Shown here: piece by piece, positions 1 to 6,047 of the stretch | How positions within the stretch are numbered: position 1 is the first letter of the stretch | Layout: every line of letters starts with the position of its first letter | Assembly: GCA_017381395.1 (NCBI GenBank) | Contig: JAFOCH010000115.1 | Location: 1 to 7,516 of the forward strand | Length of the DNA: 7,516 nucleotides | Direction: 5' to 3' | Origin: Clostridia bacterium | GTDB lineage: Bacteria; Bacillota; Clostridia; Oscillospirales; Acutalibacteraceae | The notes under the pieces: model-generated | The model's input: the letters and a program-made list of their open reading frames with translations, nothing else | Databases searched by the model: none | Told to the model about the DNA's origin: nothing | Program-made: the position numbers and the translations under genes

Positions 1-55
1 AGGCAGAGGTCTGCAAAACCTTTATTCCCCAGTTCAAATCTGGGTGGCGCCTCCA
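1..55 (+). tRNA. tRNA-Cys (GCA), 3' part
   Basis: This is the 3' part of a cysteine tRNA; the acceptor 5' strand and most of the D arm lie before the window. The anticodon stem is 6-10 paired with 18-22 (one G-T pair). The seven-base loop 11-17 has anticodon GCA at 13-15. The T arm is 28-32 / 40-44 around the TTCAAAT loop. The 3' acceptor strand is 45-51, followed by T at 52 as discriminator base. U73 is a known identity element of tRNA-Cys, so anticodon and discriminator agree. CCA is encoded at 53-55. It may be the last gene of a tRNA cluster, because a terminator follows directly. Confidence 0.93.
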
Positions 56-90
56 AAAAAAGACACGGTTGTTACCGTGTCTTTTTTCTT
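56..90 (+). terminator. Rho-independent terminator of the tRNA-Cys unit
   Basis: A perfect 9-bp stem (61-69 with 74-82) closes a TGTT loop and is followed by a T run from 82 to 86, then CTT. The A run at 55-60 can extend the stem by pairing with the T run, so the hairpin could also work in the reverse direction. It starts directly after the tRNA CCA end, as expected for the end of a tRNA transcript. Confidence 0.9.
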
Positions 91-92
91 TA

Positions 93-101
93 TGTTATAA
101 T
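93..101 (+). promoter_or_regulatory. Candidate extended -10 promoter for the 105-aa membrane protein gene
   Basis: TGTTATAAT is an exact extended -10 element (TG, one base, TATAAT). It lies between the tRNA terminator and the start codon at 165, which would give a leader of about 57 nt. No good -35 box is visible upstream, where the terminator hairpin lies; extended -10 promoters tolerate this. A weaker alternative is TTGCAA (121-126), a 17-nt spacer and TATTAT (144-149), but transcription would then start almost inside the ribosome binding site. Confidence 0.45.
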
Positions 102-164
102 ATTGTTACAAAATATATTCTTGCAACCATAACACCGATTTGATATTATAAAAATGGTGATAAT

Positions 165-482
165 ATGAAAAAGAAACTACCCTTTGTTTTATTTACTATT
201 TCCACTGTATTACTTATATTATTTCTAGCGTTATCTGTAGATTTTATTGTAAATTGCGTCAATTATCCCAGTATAGAAACAGATGGTGATTTTTTAGGCG
301 CATCAATTATAATATCCACATACGCTTTTATGTCTTTAATAATTTCGGTTTCGGGTTTGCTTTTTGCAATTTTCAGCGCAAAGCATTCTCCTAATAAATT
401 AATCAAAATCTGTTCAAGTATAGAAAACACTGTATTTTCAGCCGGTATAATATTTTCGATATTTCAGTTGTTTATCAAATAA
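165..482 (+). CDS. Small hypothetical three-helix membrane protein
   Basis: I do not recognise this 105-aa protein. It has a short positive N-terminus (MKKK) and three hydrophobic stretches at about residues 5-29, 44-71 and 87-104. A polar loop at 30-43 (with ETDGD) and a basic loop at 72-86 (KHSPNK...KIC) separate them. By the positive-inside rule the N-terminus and the 72-86 loop would be cytoplasmic and the 30-43 loop outside. The first hydrophobic stretch could instead be a signal anchor. ATG at 165 has GGTGA at 156-160, a short spacing of 4 nt. The gene stands alone between two terminators, so it is probably monocistronic. No catalytic or binding motif is visible, and its position before feoAB does not by itself imply a role in iron uptake. 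Confidence 0.72.
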   Translation: MKKKLPFVLFTISTVLLILFLALSVDFIVNCVNYPSIETDGDFLGASIIISTYAFMSLIISVSGLLFAIFSAKHSPNKLIKICSSIENTVFSAGIIFSIFQLFIK

Positions 483-499
483 AAAATTTTATAACAATA

Positions 500-532
500 T
501 TCCGTTCTCATTTGAGAGCGGATTTTTTATTT
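500..532 (+). terminator. Rho-independent terminator after the small membrane protein gene
   Basis: An 8-bp stem (502-509 with 514-521, one G-T pair) with loop ATTT is followed by A and then six T at 523-528. It lies about 20 nt past the stop codon at 480-482. It separates this gene from feoAB, so the feo operon should have its own promoter downstream. Confidence 0.88.
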
Positions 533-560
533 TAACCTAATTTTTTCACTTGCATAGAAT
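532..560 (+). promoter_or_regulatory. Candidate feoAB promoter
   Basis: TTAACC at 532-537 (4 of 6 to TTGACA), a 17-nt spacer and TAGAAT at 555-560 (5 of 6 to TATAAT) form a plausible housekeeping promoter just after the preceding terminator. The start point would be near 567, giving a leader of about 35 nt. The -35 overlaps TAACCTAA, which resembles one half of a DtxR/IdeR-type operator (known consensus half CTAACCTAA). I found no convincing second half next to it, so metal control is only a suggestion. Confidence 0.4.
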
Positions 561-594
561 AAATAATAGCAAAATGCGAATCAACAAATTAGGT
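535..594 (+). repeat. Nested inverted repeat in the feoA upstream region covering the ribosome binding site
   Basis: ACCTAATTT (535-543) is the exact reverse complement of AAATTAGGT (586-594), which contains the feoA Shine-Dalgarno sequence. Inside lies a second pair, TTGCAT (550-555) with ATGCGA (574-579), including one G-U pair in RNA. A symmetric 6/6 internal loop separates the two stems, and the apical loop spans 556-573. If transcribed whole, the structure would hide the ribosome binding site. If transcription starts near 567, only the right arm is in the RNA and the repeat would act as DNA, for instance as two operator half-sites. Confidence 0.5.
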
Positions 595-602
595 GTGCAA
601 TA

Positions 603-854
603 ATGAAAAAAACATACAATCTTTTAGATATAAAAATCGGACAAAAAGCAAGGTTAACTTCGGTTAACATTAGTGGAAACATGCGACGAAGGTTACTTGA
701 CATAGGCATTACTGTCGGGACTGAAATAGAATGCGTTTGCAAAAGCCCCTTCGGTGAACCGGTTGCTTTTTTAATAAGAGGGGCAATCATCGCTTTAAGA
801 AAAGAGGAATGTGAAAATATTACAATAGCATTGATGAATGAAAGGATGAGCTAA
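603..854 (+). CDS. feoA: FeoA, ferrous iron transport accessory protein
   Basis: This 83-aa protein has the size and pattern of FeoA, a small cytoplasmic SH3-like protein needed for FeoB-dependent Fe(II) uptake; in the family it is thought to bind FeoB, although its exact role is unsettled. The hallmarks are visible: a start of the 'LLDIKIGQKARL' type (7-18), the RRRLLDIGI segment (28-36), VGTEIE (38-43), PFGEPVAF (49-56, GEP where many homologues have GDP) and RGAIIALRKEEC (59-70), which matches the conserved 'RG..laLR..ea' end. ATG at 603 has AGGTG at 591-595 with 7-nt spacing. It abuts feoB (TAA at 852-854, TTG at 855), so translation is probably coupled. No FeoC gene is seen. Confidence 0.95.
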   Translation: MKKTYNLLDIKIGQKARLTSVNISGNMRRRLLDIGITVGTEIECVCKSPFGEPVAFLIRGAIIALRKEECENITIALMNERMS

Positions 855-2477
855 TTGGGACTTACACATAAATCAACCCGACTCAATGCAATCGACTCAA
901 AACTAGAAATCATCAAAAAGAATGAGAATGACATTATAGTCGCTCTTGCAGGAAACCCAAACGTTGGAAAAAGTACGATTTTTAATGCACTGACGGGAAT
1001 GAATCAGCATACGGGAAACTGGCCAGGAAAAACCGTTTCAAATGCGCAAGGGTATTTTTGCACCGATAAAAACTCGTATGTTCTTGTTGATATTCCGGGT
1101 ACATATTCGCTGATGGCTCATTCAACCGAGGAAGAAATTGCAAGAAATTATCTATGTTTCGGCAATCCCGATATTGTTGTAGTAGTGTGTGATGCAACCT
1201 GCCTAGAGAGAAATCTAAACCTCGTGCTACAAACCTGCGAAATCACAAATAACGTTATCCTATGCATTAACCTAATCGACCAAGCAAAAAAGAAAAATAT
1301 CAAAATTAATACAAAAAAAATCGAACACGAATTATGTATCCCCGTAGTCACAACCGCCGCTAGTAAAAAATCAAGCATAAAGAACTTGACCGATATATTA
1401 GATAATTTTAATAAAAAAAGCGTGACCAAGCCCTTAATGCCACGCTACTCAAACGAGATTGAATCCGCAATAAAAATTATCGAAACCGAAATCAAAAAAC
1501 ACGAATTAGAAGGCCTAAATTCACGATGGTTAAGCTTACGGTTACTTGATAGTGATGAATCGTTAATGAATGAAATTAAGTCGTATCTAGGTGCTGATTT
1601 TATTGATAACAGCGAAATCACCTATGCTATTAAAAAAGCAAAAGGGCACCTTGAGGAATACGGGATAAACTCTGATAAATTAAACGACCTGATTGTTAGT
1701 AGCTTAATCAATATATCTGACAAAATTGTAAAAAAATCGGTCATATATAACAATAATAAATACTCCGTTAGGGATCGTAAAATTGACCGATTGCTTACTA
1801 ACAAAATCACCGGTTACCCTATAATGATAATGTCACTGCTATTCATATTTTGGTTAACTATCAGCGGTGCAAACTATCCTTCAGCCCTGCTTTCGCGCAC
1901 TTTTTCATTTATGCAAAACTATTTAAGTGAGGGGCTATTATACTTTAATCCACCCATTTGGCTTCACAATCTGCTTATTCTGGGAATATTCAAAACTGTT
2001 GCTTGGGTTGTTTCGGTAATGTTACCACCAATGGCAATATTTTTTCCGTTATTCACAATTTTAGAGGATCTTGGATTTTTACCACGAATCGCCTTTAATC
2101 TGGATAAACCGTTTAAGTGCTGCAACGCGTGCGGAAAACAAGCTCTGACAATGTGTATGGGATTCGGCTGTAATGCCGCAGGAGTTGTCGGATGCAGAAT
2201 CATTGACTCGCCACGTGAAAGATTACTTGCTATACTGACAAATAATTTCGTTCCCTGTAACGGCCGATTTCCAACGATTATTACGTTAATTTCCATTCTA
2301 ATAATCGGGATTTCTAGCGGTGTTTATTCATCAGTTTTATCAGCAATAATTTTAACATTAGTCCTCATCCTCGGAATTCTAGTGACATTTTTAACTACCA
2401 AATTACTTTCGTCCACATTACTAAAGGGTGTTCCCTCATCATACACTCTCGAATTACCACCGTATCGAAAGCCGTAA
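855..2477 (+). CDS. feoB: FeoB, Fe(II) transporter, N-terminal 540 residues up to an internal stop
   Basis: FeoB is an inner-membrane Fe(II) transporter with a cytoplasmic G-domain. The G1 motif GNPNVGKS is at 33-40, the G2 region GNWPGKT at 54-60, G3 DIPG at 79-82, G4 NLID at 139-142 and the G5 region near 168-170. A linker of helices and polar sequence (about 190-310) leads to membrane segments from about residue 320. These hold the first Gate half, a Cys-rich KCCNACGKQA stretch (421-430), CMGFGCNAAGVVGC (434-447) and NNFVPCNGRFP (463-473). TTG at 855 is supported by GGATGAG (844-850) and by the MGLT start common in clostridial FeoB. The reading ends in LPPYRKP, where the family continues, so this product lacks the whole second Gate half. 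Confidence 0.93.
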   Translation: MGLTHKSTRLNAIDSKLEIIKKNENDIIVALAGNPNVGKSTIFNALTGMNQHTGNWPGKTVSNAQGYFCTDKNSYVLVDIPGTYSLMAHSTEEEIARNYLCFGNPDIVVVVCDATCLERNLNLVLQTCEITNNVILCINLIDQAKKKNIKINTKKIEHELCIPVVTTAASKKSSIKNLTDILDNFNKKSVTKPLMPRYSNEIESAIKIIETEIKKHELEGLNSRWLSLRLLDSDESLMNEIKSYLGADFIDNSEITYAIKKAKGHLEEYGINSDKLNDLIVSSLINISDKIVKKSVIYNNNKYSVRDRKIDRLLTNKITGYPIMIMSLLFIFWLTISGANYPSALLSRTFSFMQNYLSEGLLYFNPPIWLHNLLILGIFKTVAWVVSVMLPPMAIFFPLFTILEDLGFLPRIAFNLDKPFKCCNACGKQALTMCMGFGCNAAGVVGCRIIDSPRERLLAILTNNFVPCNGRFPTIITLISILIIGISSGVYSSVLSAIILTLVLILGILVTFLTTKLLSSTLLKGVPSSYTLELPPYRKP

Positions 2478-2486
2478 ATAACAAAG

Positions 2487-2996
2487 GTGATTACACGTTC
2501 AATATTTGATCGCGCATTATTTGTTCTCGGCAGAGCAGTTTCGGTCGCGGCGCCGGCAGGATTAATCATATGGTTAATGGCAAATGTAAAATTATACGAT
2601 ACGAGCATATTAAGTTATTGTTCCAATTTCCTTGACCCATTTGCAAAACTACTTGGACTCGACGGGGTAATTTTGATCGCGTTTATTCTCGGCTTTCCTG
2701 CAAATGAAATCGTAATCCCGATTATTATTATGGCATATTTATCACAAGGAAGTCTTACAGATTTCGTCAGCATAAGCGAACTAAGCAACCTATTTATTTC
2801 AAATGGTTGGAGTTGGATTACGGTAATATGTACTATTATTTTTTCGCTGTTTCATTGGCCTTGCTCCACTACCCTACTTACTATCAAAAAGGAAACGGGT
2901 AGCATAAAATGGACAATGATTGCCGCAATTCTGCCCACAATAATTGGAATGATATTCTGCTTTATGTTTAACTGTATAGCAAAGATATTTATATAA
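2487..2996 (+). CDS. feoB: FeoB C-terminal second Gate region, same frame beyond the stop
   Basis: The reading continues in the same frame directly after the TAA and encodes the missing end of FeoB. From GTG at 2487 it gives 169 aa; codons 2478-2486 (I, T, K) also fit the family. Recognisable pieces are RSIFDRALFVLGRAVSVAAP (4-23), AGLIIWLMANV (24-34), LLGLDGVILIAFILGFPANE (55-74) and the FHWPCSTT motif (122-129). About four hydrophobic segments are present, at 12-33, 58-84, 107-125 and 142-166. The GTG has no separate Shine-Dalgarno sequence, because AAAGG at 2483-2487 runs into it, so efficient independent translation is doubtful. The absence of further stops or frameshifts implies a recent change or continuing use. 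Confidence 0.7.
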   Translation: MITRSIFDRALFVLGRAVSVAAPAGLIIWLMANVKLYDTSILSYCSNFLDPFAKLLGLDGVILIAFILGFPANEIVIPIIIMAYLSQGSLTDFVSISELSNLFISNGWSWITVICTIIFSLFHWPCSTTLLTIKKETGSIKWTMIAAILPTIIGMIFCFMFNCIAKIFI

Positions 2997-3036
2997 AAAA
3001 AGGATCGCAGTGTAATTCACTGCGATCCTTTATAAA
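2993..3036. terminator. Shared terminator between convergent feoB and gpsA
   Basis: A perfect 14-bp stem (2999-3012 with 3018-3031) has a 5-nt loop. On the minus strand it is followed by an uninterrupted T run (complement of the A run at 2995-3001), making a strong terminator 6 nt after the gpsA stop. On the plus strand the tail is only TTTATAAATTTAT, so termination of feoB transcripts should be weaker but still plausible. It sits in the 41-nt gap between the two converging genes. Confidence 0.9.
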
Positions 3037-3037
3037 T

Positions 3038-4039
3038 TTATAACCACATATCCTCTGATTCGTCGCATTTGGGACGTTTCATCAATCTTTCAAGTGATGT
3101 TTGAACCGAGGCACCTTCATACAGAATTGAATAACATTCCTCGGTGATTGGCATTTCAACGCCAAATTTCTTAGCAAGTAGGACGGCAGTTTTGGTCGCG
3201 TGATAACCCTCAACCGTCATTCCAACCTCTTTTAATGCCGTTTCGGGATCGACACCGCTACCGACAAGCGCACCAAAACGTCTATTACGCGAATGCTTTG
3301 ACGTGCAGGTAACAATAAGGTCGCCAAGTCCGGTAAGTCCGGCAAAGGTGCGATAATGGGCACCCATTGCAACTCCAAGTCGGGCCATTTCGGTAAGTCC
3401 ACGCGTCATCAAAGCGGCTCTGACATTATCACCGAGTCCGAGACCATCACAGACGCCCGTTGCAAGTGCAATAATATTCTTTAACGCGCCACCAAGTTCG
3501 ACACCGGTAATATCATCGTTAATGTAAACGCGCAAAAACGAATTCATAAACAAATCCTGAACAAGCATTGCGGCATCCTTGTCATCTGCCGCCGCAACGA
3601 GAGATGTTGCCATTCCTCGCGCAACCTCCTCGGCATGAGAAGGACCTGATAAAACGACAATTCTGTTATTAGGAATTTCTGATTTGATAACATCAGCCAA
3701 TGTGAGCAAGGTGCCATCCTCAACACCCTTCGAAACATTGACAATTACGGTATCCTTATTAACTAAATCCTTGACGCGCTTGGCTGTTTGTCTGATAGCA
3801 AACGATGGCACGGCAAAAATGACGACATCCGACTCTGTAACACTATCAAGTAAATTTGTAAGTATGATTCCGTCGTCAATTTTCACACCAGGTAACAGTC
3901 GTGTTTCGCGGTTAGCTTTAAGAGTTTCAATTTCGTCCTCAAACGCCGACCAAACAGTAACGTCATTACCATTATTCAAAAGCAAAAGTGAAAGGGCTAT
4001 TCCCCAGCCACCTGAACCTAAAATGGTTATTTTAGACAT
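3038..4039 (-). CDS. gpsA: NAD(P)-dependent glycerol-3-phosphate dehydrogenase
   Basis: GpsA reduces dihydroxyacetone phosphate to sn-glycerol-3-phosphate, the backbone for phospholipids, in the cytoplasm. The 333-aa length is typical. The Rossmann nucleotide motif GSGGWG is at 8-13, followed by NVSKG (101-105), SGPSHAEEVARG (131-142), GGALKNIIALATG with the conserved Lys187 (183-195), and GDLIVTCTSKHSRNRRFG (239-256), which contributes to substrate binding in the family. I start at ATG 4039 rather than the in-frame GTG at 4048. AGGGGTG at 4046-4052 sits 6 nt before this ATG and would overlap the GTG; the ATG start also places GSGGWG at the usual distance from the N-terminus. It is the last gene of the unit, 11 nt after plsY, whose acyltransferase uses its product. 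Confidence 0.97.
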   Translation of the reverse strand: MSKITILGSGGWGIALSLLLLNNGNDVTVWSAFEDEIETLKANRETRLLPGVKIDDGIILTNLLDSVTESDVVIFAVPSFAIRQTAKRVKDLVNKDTVIVNVSKGVEDGTLLTLADVIKSEIPNNRIVVLSGPSHAEEVARGMATSLVAAADDKDAAMLVQDLFMNSFLRVYINDDITGVELGGALKNIIALATGVCDGLGLGDNVRAALMTRGLTEMARLGVAMGAHYRTFAGLTGLGDLIVTCTSKHSRNRRFGALVGSGVDPETALKEVGMTVEGYHATKTAVLLAKKFGVEMPITEECYSILYEGASVQTSLERLMKRPKCDESEDMWL

Positions 4040-4045
4040 AGATTT

Positions 4046-4052
4046 CACCCCT
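4046..4052 (-). promoter_or_regulatory. gpsA ribosome binding site that decides the start
   Basis: AGGGGTG on the minus strand lies 6 nt before ATG at 4037-4039. It includes the GTG at 4046-4048 that would give a product three residues longer, so it argues against that start. It also overlaps the plsY stop codon TAG (4051-4053), which fits coupled translation. Confidence 0.8.
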
Positions 4053-4725
4053 ATTTATGTGAGCTAAGTTGCTTCTCTTCTCCATGATGAAGTCGTATAA
4101 TATTCTGCTTGTGTTTCAAAATAACAACCAACGAGGTTACCACCGACAGAATAATCAAATAAACAAATTCACTTCTAGGTAAGTCTGAATTCATATTGAT
4201 TAAAAGATTGAATACAGAAAATTCAAACGCACCAACAATAGAGCCGATTGATATAATTTTGGTAATCAAAAATATCGTAAGGAAGGTCAAAAGAACAAAT
4301 GTTGCAACTACCCAGTTTATGCAGTAAAGTACAGCGATCGAGGTCGAAACACCCTTTCCTCCACGGAAGCCGAAAAATATCGGATACGCGTGACCAATTA
4401 TGCAGAAAAATCCGCAAATATATATTCCGTAGGTAGGAGAAAGATACGGTGCAATACAATCAGGAGCATTCTCGAAAACTATCGGAAATAAGAGATATTT
4501 TCCAATAATGGGAGCAGCAAATCCCTTTAAAAAGTCGCCTAAAAAGGTGATTATACCGGGTAAAAGTCCAACCGAACGAATAACGTTGGTCATGCCTGCG
4601 TTTCCGCTTCCCATATTGCGTACATCTTCACGAGCAAAAATCTTTGACACGATGACGGCAAAATTAATACTGCCGAGAAGATAACTGATTACGATTGCTA
4701 AAAATAGTGCTAAAAGCCAGTTCAT
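4051..4725 (-). CDS. plsY: Acyl-phosphate:glycerol-3-phosphate acyltransferase PlsY
   Basis: PlsY is a membrane acyltransferase that moves the fatty acid from acyl-phosphate (made by PlsX) to the 1-position of glycerol-3-phosphate, giving lysophosphatidic acid. The 224-aa protein is hydrophobic throughout, with segments at about 3-29, 52-75, 98-118, 129-154, 156-176 and 187-204. The three family motifs are present: SGNAGMTNVIR (40-50), GHAYPIFFGFRGGKGVST (111-128) and KHKQNIIRLHHGEEKQL (204-220, usually RHR...N..RL..G.E). The region 80-98 with PDC is a longer extracellular-side loop than in many homologues, by my impression. ATG at 4725 overlaps the der stop by one base. Its ribosome binding site GAGGG (4732-4736) lies within the last der codons. 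The next gene, gpsA, makes its substrate. Confidence 0.97.
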   Translation of the reverse strand: MNWLLALFLAIVISYLLGSINFAVIVSKIFAREDVRNMGSGNAGMTNVIRSVGLLPGIITFLGDFLKGFAAPIIGKYLLFPIVFENAPDCIAPYLSPTYGIYICGFFCIIGHAYPIFFGFRGGKGVSTSIAVLYCINWVVATFVLLTFLTIFLITKIISIGSIVGAFEFSVFNLLINMNSDLPRSEFVYLIILSVVTSLVVILKHKQNIIRLHHGEEKQLSSHK

Positions 4726-6047
4726 TATTTTCCCTCTCCACGTTCTCTGATAACAAAACGGACGGGCGTTCCCTCTAAGCCGAATACCGAGCGAATTTGA
4801 TTCTCGATATAACGCTGATATGAGTAGTGGAACAGGTCCTCACGGTTACAAAAGCATACAAACGTCGGCGGTCGAGTAGACGCCTGAGTAATGTAGTAAA
4901 TTCTGAGGCGCTTTCCCTTATCCGTCGGCGGCTGAACACGAGCGGTCGCATCGGCAAGTAAATCGTTAAGCTTACCGGTCGAAATTCTCATGCTATTCTG
5001 TTCATTAACATATTTTATGAGCTCAAACAGACGATCTATACGCTGACCTGTTTTGGCCGAGATAAAGATAATCGGAGCGTAGGACATAAATGAAAAATCG
5101 GTCATCAGCTTCTTACGATACGAATCCATTGTTTGACCATTTTTTTCAATAGCGTCCCATTTATTGACGGCGATAATGCAGCCCTTACCTGCTTCGAGGG
5201 CTAATCCTGCAACCTTCGAATCCTGCTCGGTAAATCCTTCGATCGCGTCAATCATAATTACACAAACGTCGGCTCTATCAACCGCCATTTGAGCACGTAA
5301 AACGCTGAAACGCTCGATGTCGTCAATTACCTTGCTCTTTCTTCTGAGTCCTGCAGTATCAATAAAATTAAACTTTCCGTATTTATTATCAACAGCCGTA
5401 TCGATTGCATCACGAGTTGTTCCCGCAATATTCGATACAATTGAACGAACTTCGCCCGAAACAGCATTTGTAAGCGAGGACTTACCTACGTTCGGCTTAC
5501 CAATAATGGCAACGTTAATTCTATCCGATTCCTCTTCGTTATCAAAATCGGGTAAATTATCGAAAACAGCGTCGAGAAGGTCGCCCGTACCGTGACCGTG
5601 AACAGAAGAAACAGCGATCGGGTCACCGAGTCCGAGATTATAAAATTCGTAAAACTCAGGTGAAACCTCACCAACACCGTCACATTTATTTACACATAAT
5701 ACAACGGGTTTTCCGCTTTTTTGTAAAATTGACGCAACCTCTCTATCGGTAGCGACAACGCCACTCTTTAAATCGGTAACAAAAACAATAACCTGCGCCG
5801 ATTCGATAGCGAGATTAGCTTGGTCGCGAATATGAGATAATATAATATCATCTGTTTTTGTTTCGATACCGCCGGTATCGACCAGCATAATTGATTTGCC
5901 ACACCATTCACAGTATCCGTAAATGCGATCACGAGTAACTCCCGGTTCATCGTTTACGATAGAAAGGCGCTGACCAATCAGCTTGTTAAAAAGTGTAGAT
6001 TTCCCGACATTCGGACGCCCTACAATAGCAACAACTGGTTTTGCCAT
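4725..6047 (-). CDS. der: Der (EngA), double-domain GTPase for 50S ribosome assembly
   Basis: Der is an essential GTPase with two tandem G domains and a C-terminal KH-like domain; it binds 50S precursors and is needed for late large-subunit assembly. G domain 1 has GRPNVGKST (10-18), DTGG (57-60) and NKCD (120-123). G domain 2 has GKPNVGKSS (183-191), DTAG (230-233), NKWD (295-298) and SAKTG (330-334). The KH-like part covers about 354-436 with the usual RRP-type end (STRPPTFVCFCN, 390-401; GTPVRFVIRERG, 426-437). At 440 aa it has the normal length. An acidic linker (DNEEESD, 169-175) separates the G domains. ATG at 6047 follows GGAGAG (6054-6059) with 6-nt spacing and begins right after the stop of the upstream gene. 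Confidence 0.98.
   Translation of the reverse strand: MAKPVVAIVGRPNVGKSTLFNKLIGQRLSIVNDEPGVTRDRIYGYCEWCGKSIMLVDTGGIETKTDDIILSHIRDQANLAIESAQVIVFVTDLKSGVVATDREVASILQKSGKPVVLCVNKCDGVGEVSPEFYEFYNLGLGDPIAVSSVHGHGTGDLLDAVFDNLPDFDNEEESDRINVAIIGKPNVGKSSLTNAVSGEVRSIVSNIAGTTRDAIDTAVDNKYGKFNFIDTAGLRRKSKVIDDIERFSVLRAQMAVDRADVCVIMIDAIEGFTEQDSKVAGLALEAGKGCIIAVNKWDAIEKNGQTMDSYRKKLMTDFSFMSYAPIIFISAKTGQRIDRLFELIKYVNEQNSMRISTGKLNDLLADATARVQPPTDKGKRLRIYYITQASTRPPTFVCFCNREDLFHYSYQRYIENQIRSVFGLEGTPVRFVIRERGEGK

Larger units (their letters stand above)
855..2996 (+). pseudogene. feoB: Full feoB coding span, interrupted by one in-frame TAA at 2475-2477
   Basis: Both parts lie in one frame (855 and 2487 differ by 1632 = 3 x 544). 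Read through, the span is 714 codons, or 713 aa with one residue at the stop, a normal FeoB length. FeoB relatives are expected to have Gln after PPYRKP, so a single C to T change (CAA to TAA) would explain the stop. It falls on the border between the FeoB_C/first Gate part and the second Gate domain. Explanations in my order of likelihood are a recent nonsense mutation or a sequencing/assembly error, stop readthrough, and a functional two-piece transporter. TAA ends several other genes here, so a general code change is unlikely. Confidence 0.7.

Noticed and set aside
556..580. Fur box upstream of feoA
   Set aside because: The AT-rich GAATAAATAATAG stretch has some Fur-like triplets, but no 7-1-7 palindrome of adequate match is visible.
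1964..2296. Open frame of 110 codons on the minus strand inside feoB
   Set aside because: It is antisense to conserved FeoB membrane motifs, with no ribosome binding site or recognisable domain.
2475..2477. Reassigned TAA codon (read as Gln) in this organism
   Set aside because: TAA ends feoA, feoB, gpsA, der, the DUF512 gene and rpmF at the lengths expected for their families, so it is a normal stop here.
2475..2489. A frameshift or two separate overlapping genes in feoB
   Set aside because: The two parts are in the same frame, exactly 544 codons apart from start to start. No base is gained or lost, so it is a point stop and not a frameshift.
4046..4048. GTG start for gpsA giving 336 aa
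   Set aside because: The GTG lies inside the Shine-Dalgarno sequence AGGGGTG, which is correctly spaced for ATG at 4039.
3684..4067. Open frame of 127 codons on the plus strand
   Set aside because: It lies wholly over the 5' part of gpsA on the other strand, has low-complexity Ser/Thr-rich content and no ribosome binding site or family likeness. It is a shadow of gpsA.
5317..5595. Open frame of 92 codons on the plus strand inside der
   Set aside because: It is antisense to the conserved second G domain of Der and shows no independent start signals.
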